Source of the DNA: Vibrio sp. S9_S30
Lineage (GTDB): Bacteria; Pseudomonadota; Gammaproteobacteria; Enterobacterales; Vibrionaceae
Direction of reading: 5' to 3'
Assembly: GCF_014694455.1 (NCBI RefSeq)
Contig: NZ_JAAUWT010000004.1
Span: forward strand, 124,001 to 188,000
Length of the DNA: 64,000 bases
Of this stretch, positions 55,901 through 64,000 are shown piece by piece. Both the position numbers and the translations under genes were made by a program. The notes under the pieces are model-generated. The model worked only from the letters and a program-made list of their open reading frames with translations, had not been told where the DNA came from and ran no database searches. Positions within the stretch are counted from its first letter, which is position 1. Each line of letters begins with the position of its first letter.

Positions 55901-57063
55901 AACTGGTTGCACTTGAATATCTAGTTCAACCTTCAGGCCTTCGTGGTGTCGACTTTGCTCTGGTTGATTTACCTGGAGTTCGTGAAGAACTAACTGCCTT
56001 AGTTGATCATTGGAATCTAAACACGCCATTACCAACAAACAGCGCTTTGACTAATGAGTTCAGCAATGTGTTGAATCCTTATGAAATTGTTAATGCTTCG
56101 GGTAACCCAGTTGCAGCGCGCTGGTCCCCTAGATGGAAAACAAAAGAAATTTGGTCAACACCTAGTCGACTAGCGTGGGTATTGAATTACTTCTATGGAA
56201 CCAACTTAAATGCTGGAACACCATTCCCTAAAGTGATGAATAGTGTTTTGGCGAAATATGACAGTTCTCGTACAGACTCATATAAGCCTGAAGCATATGC
56301 AATGAGAGCTAAGGTTGCGGTATATGATTACAATGGGCACATTCCTAATGGATTTGAAGGCATTGAAATATTAGGTAGAACCTATGCCGTCGATACAAGG
56401 GAAGACTCTATCTCGTTGGGTAAAACAATGCTTAACTCAGTCAATGATAGTGATGTGTTTAAGTTTGGACAGTTTACTAGTGCACAGCTCGCTGAGTACG
56501 TTGAACGTAAAGGTGGAATTGTTGATGTGGCAGTAGGTACATCTGCTAGAGGTGATGATCTTAGAGCTTCTACTAATGTTCAAACACTCCATAACTTAGG
56601 TTTAGGTATTGATAAGTTTGCTAATGCCATGCTTTCAAATTTGAACAATGAAAAGCTATTCCTTACTGTCGGTGAACTAAATGCAACAATTGATGCACTT
56701 GTAGTGAGCGGTGATGCGACTGATAATGGCGAATGTATCAATCTGGAAGGTTTTGGTTGTTTGAGAAACAGCCAAGGGCAGTTCCACAGACCAGCTATAA
56801 ATGCGGGTGTTGCATTCAAGAGTATTTGGATTGCTGATGTAGAGCTAGCAAATGAAACTGTCCAATATCTAACACGCTATACCTCTGAACTTTCTCGCCT
56901 TTCCAGCACATATGGTTCACTTTTTGGAACGAGTGATAAAGAGTTACAGGAATACATTGCATCTCCTTTACAACGAGAGTCTATGCGTCTGAAGGCAATT
57001 GATAGTGCCGGACTTCGAAATCTAATTATCATTGATGAAAATGATAGAGTTTCTAATTTCTAG
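52957..57063 (+). CDS. Giant zinc metalloprotease lipoprotein (metzincin)
   Basis: This is a 1,368-residue lipoprotein with lipobox LVGC and lipidated Cys19. The zinc site is H584-E-x-x-H588-x-x-G-x-x-H594, the full metzincin consensus. It is followed by a Met-turn-like SIMDYNP with Met626. The other ~1,150 residues show no domain I can name; the C-terminal region contains repeated long helices and a few cysteine pairs. It resembles the zinc-dependent metalloprotease group with DUF4953-like architecture, though I cannot confirm this. It follows the barrel gene by 29 bp. Position at the cell surface beside a peptide importer suggests degradation of external protein into peptides. A terminator follows. 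Confidence 0.85.
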   Translation: MNFKKLSLVTAVGAALVGCGADDQAYDYVDKDINQSALSSLTGSAPVKVGSCADCYEIPLEGIWMFQQTFGDVTRTSDVHPYMYDFLNSEKLVKLKFTEDGLVAEKLEGDITFEGEVTRFPGSHNEPRLLTLEGSYEAYQCKEDSYGDCTNKEEKVSDPAIRWWQKTHFTPEYDKLTVHDDQTIFEAYFDNLINKNVTHVDFDPKNGVINIEFEHNTVGDGFYGEPEKNTVFYSLVRLDTVASQDYTPVHYDLPEHDKFGMFKTPYEKLDPNYIQNQIGYEGYFLNRFNPEKEQIEYYLSDEFFVKDESGNLAYQQWLDATVRGFELINKSLEDKFSPNGRIVPKLVLVNANDTTPSGVHVGDLRKNVVHIVPEASDGGGGGLGPSYANPLTGEILNAYTIMFPGNLMMSTNRHWDTLVKHYNKGTLEPENTDSSTDDAGVVSEGAGFKASTQSLELAVQVNDGAISREKAFDEVSSSVFTYEYSDEESIDLQQVKSEEETKLEKMIENNIYPIDLYSVSSAVKKSNITELDFFNQGFYFEQTEDEINSGVKPVLKSWADLNEAQRNAVTVEISTHYYMNVLVHEIGHNLGLRHNFAGSYDGHNFYTSSELASMGLEGTNATSSIMDYNPSALNTQPAFGHYDRAALRFAYQRKVESHDIVDEEVLSDTEVATALRTYRQPDAVSFVDLTHNDSEKRENLKLQSGLSKLLHSTELADSGQELRDYAYCTDGKGRRPSETGCLIFDEGSSLTQVTDYHAEQFEDRFDVYSERQERVEFNENRRYIFKFLNLHRSFAKMNMVLDDYYQEFRSNPVLPSSVCPDNIANLSVVEQKKCDAAQAAYKQAYFYLDVLRAPEKSCQVELVEYKWNDTDSKFEQSYAGDTYYGLSTMNYLAGVIGGQSYTGQMKLPTSCFDTNLGEALASGVQNWTNPSTGVRYQISYRIKGESTHGEFFNKVRLSQRASSERASSIGYEVDHLGSWMDKLVALEYLVQPSGLRGVDFALVDLPGVREELTALVDHWNLNTPLPTNSALTNEFSNVLNPYEIVNASGNPVAARWSPRWKTKEIWSTPSRLAWVLNYFYGTNLNAGTPFPKVMNSVLAKYDSSRTDSYKPEAYAMRAKVAVYDYNGHIPNGFEGIEILGRTYAVDTREDSISLGKTMLNSVNDSDVFKFGQFTSAQLAEYVERKGGIVDVAVGTSARGDDLRASTNVQTLHNLGLGIDKFANAMLSNLNNEKLFLTVGELNATIDALVVSGDATDNGECINLEGFGCLRNSQGQFHRPAINAGVAFKSIWIADVELANETVQYLTRYTSELSRLSSTYGSLFGTSDKELQEYIASPLQRESMRLKAIDSAGLRNLIIIDENDRVSNF

Positions 57064-57090
57064 TACTTTCGCAGCATAATTAACTATGTG

Positions 57091-57119
57091 TAACCCCAGC
57101 CAATCGGTTGGGGTTTTTT
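57091..57119 (+). terminator. Terminator of the metalloprotease gene
   Basis: AACCCCA-type and TTGGGGTT arms with an inner CCAA/TTGG pairing are followed by T6. Confidence 0.85.
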
Positions 57120-57128
57120 ATTACCCCA

Positions 57129-57164
57129 ACAAAAAAGCCAGAGACTCACATCTCTGGCTTTCTA
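57129..57164 (-). terminator. Terminator of the small outer-membrane protein gene
   Basis: On the minus strand AGCCAGAGA/TCTCTGGCT arms flank a 6-base loop and are followed by T6. It lies 21 bp past the stop. Confidence 0.88.
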
Positions 57165-57184
57165 TTTTAAAATTAGAGATAAGT

Positions 57185-57727
57185 TTAGAACTTAAATCTT
57201 GCCGTCATCATAAATTGATCGCCATAGAAGTCATTAATTAGAGCTTCTATCCCCATTGAGAATAGCTCGGTTGAATGGAAACGACCGTACACCGAACCTG
57301 CCCACTCGTCTTTTTGTTTAATGGATACGTAACCCACTTTACCGCCCACCTCAAATTGTGGACCAAGCCATTGGCGAACACCGAGATTAATTTGCATGCC
57401 AGTGTCGATATCTTGGCTATCGTTATCCACTGCGCGGAAAAGCATTTCACCTGTAAGGTCAGCCCAGTTGTTGACTGGAGCATGGAAACCAAAACCTGCC
57501 GCTAGGTTAAAGTCACCTTTAAATTGTGAGTCAATGGTGGCAACCATATGGGCATTTGGGTGAACGGATTTACTAAAACCACCACCAAACGTCATTGGGC
57601 TAGCGCCAATTCGCGCTTCCGCATAGTCGTAGTTAAAGTTGCTCATAGACGCGACTTCGTCTTTTTCGGCAGAAAATGAAGAAGCCGATACTGCCATCAA
57701 ACCAATGGCTAACAGTGTCTTACGCAT
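57185..57727 (-). CDS. Small outer-membrane protein
   Basis: This is a 180-residue exported protein with a signal peptide (MRKTLLAIGLMAVSASSFSA, cleavage about residue 20). The remaining 160 residues form amphipathic beta strands and end in phenylalanine (MMTARFKF), typical of an eight-stranded outer-membrane barrel of the OmpA-like or opacity type. The mature N-terminus begins EKDEVASMSNFNYDYAE. I recall a hypothetical gene at this position after tfoX in V. cholerae. Here the peptide importer/protease locus separates it from tfoX. It is divergent from the DUF945 gene. Function unknown. Confidence 0.8.
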   Translation of the reverse strand: MRKTLLAIGLMAVSASSFSAEKDEVASMSNFNYDYAEARIGASPMTFGGGFSKSVHPNAHMVATIDSQFKGDFNLAAGFGFHAPVNNWADLTGEMLFRAVDNDSQDIDTGMQINLGVRQWLGPQFEVGGKVGYVSIKQKDEWAGSVYGRFHSTELFSMGIEALINDFYGDQFMMTARFKF

Positions 57728-58104
57728 AATTTAGACAAACCTTATGTAGTTGGTACGGGCAATGCTAAATAAGCAAAACCGTTAAGTTTCTTAAGTGACT
57801 AGGGAATATGATAATGCATCCAACCTAGGATTCATTAAAAATTTGAAAGAAATTCCATTTTTGTGGAGACTTTTTAACCAATGTGCTGGGAATCACACTT
57901 TATTCGCCAAATTCGGTTGTGTTTAGGGCTGTCAGTTTGAAGGCGACTGTGTCGAACAGAATGCCTCTCTCAAAACAGTTCCGTATTGTTCCATATGTGT
58001 TCTTGATTGGAAGATATCGCCCTTAATCTTGCACCTTGAGGCAGTTTGAGTATCTAGGCGCAATTGATGTAGACTGCGTTTTTACCTTCATATTAAATAC
58101 AAGC
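57728..58104. promoter_or_regulatory. Divergent region between the small OMP and DUF945 genes
   Basis: 377 bp containing both promoters. It is AT-rich at the left. I see no operator, repeat or RNA gene in it. Confidence 0.4.
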
Positions 58105-59367
58105 ATGCATTCTCTAAAAAAAATGGGCGCGATCGGCGGTGCTATTCTATTGGCAGCGTGCTGGCCACTTGCGGTAGGTCAGATAGCGCAAAAAATCATC
58201 GAAGATGGTGTACGAAATTTAAATAGTCGCTCTGTAAAAGCAGAGATAGCCGAATACGACAGAGGCTACTTTTCTACTACCGCAATTACCCGCTATACAA
58301 TCATCGATCCGCAGTTAGCCAAAAACCTTGAAGCCGACGGCTTACCGACTTCAATTGACGTTGTACATGACATTAGCCATGGCTTGCTTGAGATTGATGC
58401 GCGCTCTTATGTAAAAGACTCGTTACTTGTTCAATTTGAACTGGCAACGCAGACAAAATTGAATGGAGACACTTACTTTGAGTTGGTTGGACAAAAATTC
58501 AACTTTACTGATGCCAAAGGCGCAGAGTTGATTGTCGGTCAATACACAGCGCAAGGCGTTGCCTCTGTCACTGGTGAGGTAGAGGCGACCGTTACGGTGC
58601 CAGAAGCGGCGGTCAACTTTGTTAATGGCGACCAATTCGTGTTGGACAGCTTTATTGGGCAAGGTACAGGGCGACGTGAAGATGGTTTGTGGGTTGGTCA
58701 GCAAGACTTGAGCATTAAAGGTTTGCAGTTGTCATCAGTTTCAGGGGAAAGCGATTTCCAACTTGAAGACTTGCACTATGTACTGAAAGCCAACAAAGAT
58801 GAGTCAGGTGAAAAATTTGATAGTGCGCAAACGCTCTCCATTAAAAGTGCGACCACCGGCGACAATCAAGCGAGAGATTTGGAGATCAACTTTGCTTTTA
58901 ATGGCGTTAACAGTAAAGCATTAGACCAACTTATTTCGATTTATCGTACGAGTGGAAATCTCACACAAGAGCGAATAAACGAGAGTATGCCGCTGCTGGA
59001 TCGACTGATCGAAACTGGCTTCTCAGTTCGGCTCAATAAGTTTGCATTCAATCTAAATGGGGGGGATGTCCAATCGGCGTTGCAGCTTACCGTGCCTTCT
59101 GGACAAAAAAATGTTTCTCAAAATGTGACGGTACTGTTGAATGTTGTTGAAGGAAGTCTAGACGCGTTTGTTTCTAACGAGCTCATTCAATCCTATCCAT
59201 TTGTACGAGAAAACATTGATGAGCTATTAATCATGGAGTTGGCTAACGAAGACAACAAAGGGGTTGAGTTGAAGGCAGAACTTGTCGAAGGTCAGGTAAC
59301 TTTCTCCAGTGGCAAACAGATACCACTTTTAGCATTATTTATGCCCTTCATGGCGGGTGGTAACTAG
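58105..59367 (+). CDS. DUF945/YdgA family exported protein
   Basis: This 420-residue protein of the DUF945 family (E. coli YdgA/YihF) has an N-terminal hydrophobic segment at about residues 8-30 that could be an uncleaved anchor or a signal sequence. A long, mostly beta region rich in V/T/Q/E follows. In E. coli YdgA the family is inner-membrane associated and of unknown function, with a proposed role in swarming. The frame is open 23 codons further, but ATG 58105 (MHSLKKMGAIGGAI) gives a normal N-terminus; ATG 58123 is also possible and the ribosome site is poor for both. A terminator lies 30 bp past the stop. Confidence 0.82.
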   Translation: MHSLKKMGAIGGAILLAACWPLAVGQIAQKIIEDGVRNLNSRSVKAEIAEYDRGYFSTTAITRYTIIDPQLAKNLEADGLPTSIDVVHDISHGLLEIDARSYVKDSLLVQFELATQTKLNGDTYFELVGQKFNFTDAKGAELIVGQYTAQGVASVTGEVEATVTVPEAAVNFVNGDQFVLDSFIGQGTGRREDGLWVGQQDLSIKGLQLSSVSGESDFQLEDLHYVLKANKDESGEKFDSAQTLSIKSATTGDNQARDLEINFAFNGVNSKALDQLISIYRTSGNLTQERINESMPLLDRLIETGFSVRLNKFAFNLNGGDVQSALQLTVPSGQKNVSQNVTVLLNVVEGSLDAFVSNELIQSYPFVRENIDELLIMELANEDNKGVELKAELVEGQVTFSSGKQIPLLALFMPFMAGGN

Positions 59368-59398
59368 AGTTCTTTACTGGAAATCGCGAATTGAAATA

Positions 59399-59427
59399 AA
59401 AAAGAAGTCTTAAGACTTCTTTTTTTG
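59399..59427 (+). terminator. Terminator of the DUF945 gene
   Basis: A near-perfect palindrome AGAAGTC/GACTTCT with a TTAA loop, flanked by A6 and T7, lies 32 bp past the stop codon. Confidence 0.85.
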
Positions 59428-59521
59428 TGTTTTCTCCGATTTTTTCTTTTTCCAGATCTTAAAAGGTGGTATTACTGATGCTAATCTCGATTTGTATTTT
59501 AACGCAGGAGCATTCTTCATC

Positions 59522-60604
59522 ATGGAACCGATTTATAATTTCAGTGCTGGTCCAGCGGGCTTACCTAAAGCGGTAATGGAAAAAGCACAAGCTGAATACA
59601 TCAACTGGAATGGTATTGGCACGTCGGTAATGGAAATTAGCCACCGCAGTAAAGAGTTCATTGCTGTCGCTGATAAAGCAGAACAAGATCTTCGAGATCT
59701 GCTGTCTATTCCTGACAACTATAAAGTGTTGTTTTGCCATGGCGGAGCTCGGGCGCAGTTTGCAGCCGTACCCTTGAATCTACTTGGCGATAAAACGACT
59801 GCAGACTATGTTGATGCAGGTTATTGGGCGAAAAGTGCAGTAACGGAAGCCAAGAAATATTGCCAGCCACGTGTTATCAACGCCAAAACGGAAATCGATG
59901 GAAAAGTTGCGGTTATTCCTCCTTCCGAGTGGGAAATCGATGAAAAGGCTGCTTATGTACACTTTTGTCCAAATGAAACCATTGATGGCATAGAAATTAC
60001 CGAACTGCCTGTAACAGATAAACCCATTGTGGCTGATCTCTCATCCACTATTTTGTCTCGTAAAATTGATGTCTCTCAATACGGCGTTATTTATGCCGGC
60101 GCTCAGAAAAACATTGGTCCAGCGGGTATCTGCATCGTTATCGTTCGCGACGACTTGCTGGACTTAGCATCGGATGCGCTTCCAAGTATTCTTAATTACA
60201 ACGTACTGGCAGAAAAGGATTCCATGTACAACACACCGCCCACCTACGCGTGGTATTTATCTGGGCTTGTGTTTGAATGGTTGAAAGATCAAGGCGGCGT
60301 TGAGGCCATAGAGCAAGTGAACAAAGAAAAAGCCGATCTGTTGTATAACTACATTGATGCGTCTGATTTTTATCGTAATCAGGTTCACCCAAGCAGCCGT
60401 TCGCGAATGAATGTTCCTTTTCATCTGGCGAAACCGGAATTAGATAGTCAGTTTTTGGAATTGGCTCAAGAAGCTGGTTTGCACTCGCTAAAAGGGCACA
60501 GAGTTGTTGGTGGTATGCGTGCTTCTATTTACAACGCAATGCCGCTTGAAGGTGTGCAAGCTTTGATTGAATTTATGAAGCAGTTCGAAATCGAATACGC
60601 ATAA
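59522..60604 (+). CDS. serC: Phosphoserine aminotransferase SerC
   Basis: This 360-residue PLP enzyme (E. coli SerC 362) converts 3-phosphohydroxypyruvate to phosphoserine and also serves in pyridoxal phosphate synthesis. The PLP lysine is K196 in [12 protein letters not shown], the family-defining motif. [15 protein letters not shown] near residue 73 binds the phosphate. The frame begins with an alternative codon 10 residues earlier, but ATG 59522 has a GCAGGAG site and gives the usual [12 protein letters not shown] start. It is monocistronic between terminators, preceding a two-component system. Confidence 0.96.
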   Translation: MEPIYNFSAGPAGLPKAVMEKAQAEYINWNGIGTSVMEISHRSKEFIAVADKAEQDLRDLLSIPDNYKVLFCHGGARAQFAAVPLNLLGDKTTADYVDAGYWAKSAVTEAKKYCQPRVINAKTEIDGKVAVIPPSEWEIDEKAAYVHFCPNETIDGIEITELPVTDKPIVADLSSTILSRKIDVSQYGVIYAGAQKNIGPAGICIVIVRDDLLDLASDALPSILNYNVLAEKDSMYNTPPTYAWYLSGLVFEWLKDQGGVEAIEQVNKEKADLLYNYIDASDFYRNQVHPSSRSRMNVPFHLAKPELDSQFLELAQEAGLHSLKGHRVVGGMRASIYNAMPLEGVQALIEFMKQFEIEYA

Positions 60605-60624
60605 TAACGAGCAAGTCTAAATTC

Positions 60625-60652
60625 AAAAACCCAGCCGAGTGCTGGGTTTTTT
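60625..60652 (+). terminator. Terminator of serC
   Basis: AAAACCCAGC and GCTGGGTTTT arms with a 5-base loop, followed by T2 after the stem T4. It lies 21 bp past the stop. Confidence 0.9.
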
Positions 60653-60888
60653 GCTTTTTAATCTCGTTATTTTGTCTGGGATGCGGAGAATGCTCTCTGA
60701 ACTAGGTACCTTAAGGTGAAGTGAATCTTTGAAAAGTAGGAGCAACTTGGGCTATTGGTCTACGTTCAGCGCAAGGAAGGTTCACAGGGTATAGACTTTA
60801 CTCAAGTCACAAATTTTGAGTATTTGTTCGTCAAAGTGACCAAATGAGTGCTATCACAATAAAATTTACCATTTATTGGAGCGAAAGT

Positions 60889-61623
60889 TTGCAACTCAAG
60901 GAAAAGAGCACACGCACGGTTGTTGTCGTGGATGACGATCAAGACATTCGAGAGATACTTGGAGATGCTTTGTCTCAGCATGGGCATAATGTCATCTTGG
61001 CTGAGAATGGTGCTCAGCTTATGTCTGCGTTCGAACAAGATAATCCCGACGTCATTTTGCTGGACTTGCGGTTGAAGCAGGAAGATGGCTTGCAGCTAGC
61101 CAAAGAGATTCGAGAGCAAAGCGCGGTTCCTATTATGATGCTCACCGGTAAAGGAGATGAAACCGATCGCATCATCGGGTTAGAAATCGCTGCCGATGAC
61201 TACATGATGAAACCGTTTAACCTTCGGGAACTGATCGCCCGTGTGAATGCGTTACTTCGTCGCTCGGACTTAACGCACATAAAGCCCGTTCAAACAGAAC
61301 ATATTCAATATTGTTTTGGACCTTGGCGTCTGAATATGTCTACACGGCAACTGCTTAATGAATCGGGTGAAGAAGTCAGTTTGACGTATGGAGAATTTGC
61401 ATTACTCCAGGCGTTAATCAGTTCACCAAACTGCGTTTTGTCACGGGATCAATTGATGGATAAGACCCATGGTTTTGCCTCAGATTCAAGTGACAGAACT
61501 GTCGATGTTCTTATTCTTCGATTACGAAGGAAAATAGAAAGTAACCCGAGATTACCCAAATTCATCCAAACTGAACGAGGGGTGGGGTATATGTTTAGTA
61601 GCAACGTTGTCAAGATAGGGTAG
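60889..61623 (+). CDS. OmpR-family response regulator
   Basis: This is a 244-residue response regulator. The receiver domain spans about residues 8-122: acidic pair in VVVVDDDQD, phospho-acceptor aspartate in ILLDLRL near residue 59, the conserved Thr in MLTGKG and Lys in MMKPF. A C-terminal winged helix-turn-helix (about 140-235) ends in TERGVGYMF. A longer start at ATG 60844 has no ribosome site; the TTG at 60889 has GGAG at 7-bp spacing and gives the normal N-terminus, so I prefer TTG with moderate certainty. The partner sensor starts 3 bp after its stop. The regulon is unknown; the order serC next to this pair follows V. cholerae as I recall it. Confidence 0.9.
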   Translation: MQLKEKSTRTVVVVDDDQDIREILGDALSQHGHNVILAENGAQLMSAFEQDNPDVILLDLRLKQEDGLQLAKEIREQSAVPIMMLTGKGDETDRIIGLEIAADDYMMKPFNLRELIARVNALLRRSDLTHIKPVQTEHIQYCFGPWRLNMSTRQLLNESGEEVSLTYGEFALLQALISSPNCVLSRDQLMDKTHGFASDSSDRTVDVLILRLRRKIESNPRLPKFIQTERGVGYMFSSNVVKIG

Positions 61624-61626
61624 CCT

Positions 61627-64000
61627 GTGATTCGATTGCGAAGTATCCGAACAAAGTTATTGCTTTCCGTTGTTGGTACCTTGTTATTAACCCTCTCTCT
61701 TGCCAGTGTTTTCGTTTATACCACTCAGCAGAATCAGGCGCTTATTGAGAACATTGCCTCCGAGACCCTCGAAGATATCAATACCGCTCTCAGCCTGTCG
61801 GAAAGCGTTGCTCAAGTAGCTGCAATGGCTCCTTATGCCGCTGACTTTGCTCGGCCCTTCCATGTACAAAACGAAAGCCAAAGGCTGCAAGAAAAAATCA
61901 AAGATTTAAAATCCGTTGCAGGTCAACTGAACAATGCGAAAGCGAGAGATACCTTGTTGAAGAAGGTGGAAACGCTGGACACGTCAATTCAAGCCTTGCT
62001 TGCCAATGTAACGAAAGAATTGTTCACTCGTGAAGACCTTCTTTCACTTCAGTTTGATTTGTATCCTCTGATGGCTCACAGTCAAGGTAAGGTATTCATT
62101 AACGCCTTTACCCGCAATCCCATGGCAGTGCCTCATGTTCTCATTGAGGAAATGGAGCGCTTTGCAAGTGAGCAGGCGCTTTCGAATATTTCAAGTATGT
62201 TGTCGGAGCTGAAAGCGCAACAAAAGAACGTGTCAGAGGTTCGCCGCAACAATGCGTATGTTCTTTCTTCTATCCGTGCGCAGTCTGATCAAATGACCGT
62301 GTCGGTGCATGAGTTTGTGATTGCTTTGCAACAACATTTAAGGTCTCAGCAAAAACAATCGGAAAGGGCGATAGATCGCGCCACCATGTTCATCTCAATC
62401 ATCATTTTGCTGTTGTTACTGAGTGGTGTTTATCTCCACCGTTTCAACTCAGTGTTGACTAGGGATCTCAAAACCGTTACCGAAGAAATGTCGAGCTTGG
62501 CGCAGGGCAAAACCAACATCGCCGTCGCAAATATTCAGCGTAACGATGAAATAGGGGAGCTGGCTCGTACTTTCGAAGCCTTTCAAACGGAAGCCATTGA
62601 AAAAGTCAGAGTGACAGAAGATCTGCGGGTTCAAAAGAATTTACTCGAAGCCATTTTTGATAACATTCAAGATGGATTAAGTGTGTTTGATGACCAAGAT
62701 AAGCTGGTGGCGTGGAATCAACGTTACCTAACGTTATTTAAATTGCAGCCTAACGAAGTCATGGTGGGTATGCCGTTAGATGAGTTGCAAAACCTTATGG
62801 CAAGAACCCCCTTTCGTACGCGAAACTTAATGCAGGAAACGTTAGAGCTACAAGCGTTAAATGAAGAAAGAAAAGGGCGTTCGGCGGTGTTTGAGCGTTA
62901 TTTTGATGATGGAAGGATCATCGAATTTCGGAGTCAGCCTATGCCAGAGGGCGGCTTTGTAACACTTTACAGTGACCTCTTTGAAAAAAAAGCCATAGAG
63001 CAGCAACTCCAACAGGCTCAAAAAATGGAAATGTTAGGGCAACTGACAGGAGGCGTTGCGCACGATTTCAATAACTTGTTGGCTTCGTTAATGGGGAACC
63101 TGCAACTGCTCGAAATGGGACCAACTCTCAATGAGAGCCAAGAAAAATACCTCTCCAGAGCGTTATTAGTAACGGAAAAAGGCAGCCAGTTGGTGGAGCG
63201 TCTGTTGGCATTTAGCCGCAAGCAACAGCTCTATCCTGAGTGGGTTCTCGTGGACGACTTGGTTGCTGGTGTTCTTGATATATCGGCGTACTGCGTGACA
63301 CCGAATATCACGGTCAACACCGATCTGACGTTGGGGGAACAGTGTATTTATGTTGACCCGTCTCAGCTAGAAAATGCACTCTTAAACTTAATTTTAAACA
63401 GTTCTGCGGCTATGCCTAAAGGTGGGGAGCTCACACTATCCACTTACAAGTCATCCCAGAGTGAGCATATTTTTCTTGAAGTGATTGATACTGGCGAAGG
63501 AATGAGCAAGGAAACCATGCAACGTGCACTTGAGCCATTTTTTACAACGAAGCAAACTGGTGAAGGGAGTGGCTTGGGGCTCAGTATGGTTTATGGGTTT
63601 GTGACACAAAGTGGCGGAGAGATAGACATCCACTCCGAGCCATCGCAAGGTACGCATGTCAAGTTAATGCTTCCGATTGGTCAGCAACCCAAGTGGGAAG
63701 ACGGGCAACATAAACGGAGTAGTCACGCGATTTCGGTTAAGCCCAATGCCGCAGTTTTACTGGTGGAAGATGACATCGAGGTGTCGAGCGTTATTCGTGA
63801 GCAGCTTGCGTTAATGCAACTCGAAGTCAGTGTTGTCCTTTCGGTAAAAGAGGCATTGGAACATTTGAAGGTAAAGGCATGTGAACTGGTTATCTCCGAT
63901 GTGAATTTAGGCTCAACTGAAGATGGCGTTCAGTTGCGCCAGATTTTGGCGTCAACCTTTCCTCATTTGCCGGTTATTCTCATGTCTGGGCTTCCGATAG
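61627..64000 (+). CDS. Hybrid sensor histidine kinase, truncated by the window end
   Basis: This open frame runs from GTG 61627 to the last base without a stop and gives at least 791 residues. TM1 is at about 10-31, a ~220-residue helical periplasmic domain follows, then TM2 near 252-272, HAMP, and a PAS domain (about 330-450, GLSVFDDQDKLVAWNQRY). The kinase core has phospho-His479 in GGVAHDFNNLL. The HATPase domain (about 570-690) contains DTGEGMS. A receiver domain starts near 709 with phospho-Asp758 in VISDVNLG. The rest lies beyond the window, and an HPt domain may follow. It is the cognate partner of the OmpR-type regulator, 3 bp upstream. The architecture resembles TorS/ArcB, but the signal is unknown. 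Confidence 0.92.
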   Translation, partial: MIRLRSIRTKLLLSVVGTLLLTLSLASVFVYTTQQNQALIENIASETLEDINTALSLSESVAQVAAMAPYAADFARPFHVQNESQRLQEKIKDLKSVAGQLNNAKARDTLLKKVETLDTSIQALLANVTKELFTREDLLSLQFDLYPLMAHSQGKVFINAFTRNPMAVPHVLIEEMERFASEQALSNISSMLSELKAQQKNVSEVRRNNAYVLSSIRAQSDQMTVSVHEFVIALQQHLRSQQKQSERAIDRATMFISIIILLLLLSGVYLHRFNSVLTRDLKTVTEEMSSLAQGKTNIAVANIQRNDEIGELARTFEAFQTEAIEKVRVTEDLRVQKNLLEAIFDNIQDGLSVFDDQDKLVAWNQRYLTLFKLQPNEVMVGMPLDELQNLMARTPFRTRNLMQETLELQALNEERKGRSAVFERYFDDGRIIEFRSQPMPEGGFVTLYSDLFEKKAIEQQLQQAQKMEMLGQLTGGVAHDFNNLLASLMGNLQLLEMGPTLNESQEKYLSRALLVTEKGSQLVERLLAFSRKQQLYPEWVLVDDLVAGVLDISAYCVTPNITVNTDLTLGEQCIYVDPSQLENALLNLILNSSAAMPKGGELTLSTYKSSQSEHIFLEVIDTGEGMSKETMQRALEPFFTTKQTGEGSGLGLSMVYGFVTQSGGEIDIHSEPSQGTHVKLMLPIGQQPKWEDGQHKRSSHAISVKPNAAVLLVEDDIEVSSVIREQLALMQLEVSVVLSVKEALEHLKVKACELVISDVNLGSTEDGVQLRQILASTFPHLPVILMSGLPI

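Overview
The window is chromosomal DNA from a gamma-proteobacterium, almost certainly a member of Vibrionaceae. Many proteins read as close Vibrio homologues (MsbA, LpxK, FabV, HexR, PanP, TfoX), and several gene strings follow the order I recall from Vibrio cholerae chromosome 1: msbA-lpxK-ycaR-kdsB followed by the SpoVR/YeaH/YeaG block and pflA-MCP-pflB; psrA-fadE; ybjL-grxA-ADH-hexR-panP-lysO-HDOD-tfoX; and OMP-DUF945-serC-response regulator-sensor. I found no rRNA, tRNA, phage, insertion sequence or CRISPR.

Layout. 1-6.5 kb: the end of comEC, the lipid A/KDO operon msbA-lpxK-ycaR-kdsB, then a convergent two-gene unit (polyprenyl-phosphate glycosyltransferase plus YdjC/ChbG deacetylase) that looks like a lipid A amino-sugar pathway. 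6.5-7 kb: a gene-free stretch with two families of short tandem repeats. 7-12 kb: the stress and stationary-phase kinase block ycgB(SpoVR)-yeaH-yeaG. 12-22 kb: yfbU, a CbiM-like membrane protein, pflA, lpxR, a chemotaxis receptor, pflB and a DUF3360 membrane transporter. 22-30 kb: an orphan lipoprotein, an arginine-type amino-acid ABC importer behind an ARG box, and an unknown secreted protein with a tiny lipoprotein partner. 30-35 kb: a PsrA-like regulator, the FadE-type acyl-CoA dehydrogenase and the enoyl reductase FabV. 35-45 kb: ybjL, grxA, iron alcohol dehydrogenase, hexR, panP, a small periplasmic protein, lysO, an HDOD protein and the competence regulator tfoX. 45-57 kb: a five-gene YejABEF-like peptide importer followed by an outer-membrane barrel and a 1,368-residue metalloprotease lipoprotein. 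57-64 kb: a small OMP, a DUF945 protein, serC and a two-component system that runs off the end.

How the parts fit. Three themes recur: the outer membrane and lipid A (msbA, lpxK, kdsB, glycosyltransferase/deacetylase, lpxR), anaerobic and central carbon control (pflAB, hexR, iron ADH), and nutrient scavenging (amino-acid importer, peptide importer with surface protease, fatty-acid oxidation). The most notable observation is a 17-bp operator-like sequence found exactly twice, in opposite orientation: once directly upstream of the PsrA-like regulator and once about 380 bp upstream of the peptide importer/protease locus. This suggests that fatty-acid and peptide scavenging share a regulator. The peptide importer plus barrel plus giant protease is the most accessory-looking region and the best candidate for an undescribed system. 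Functions named here are from sequence reading only; no search was run.
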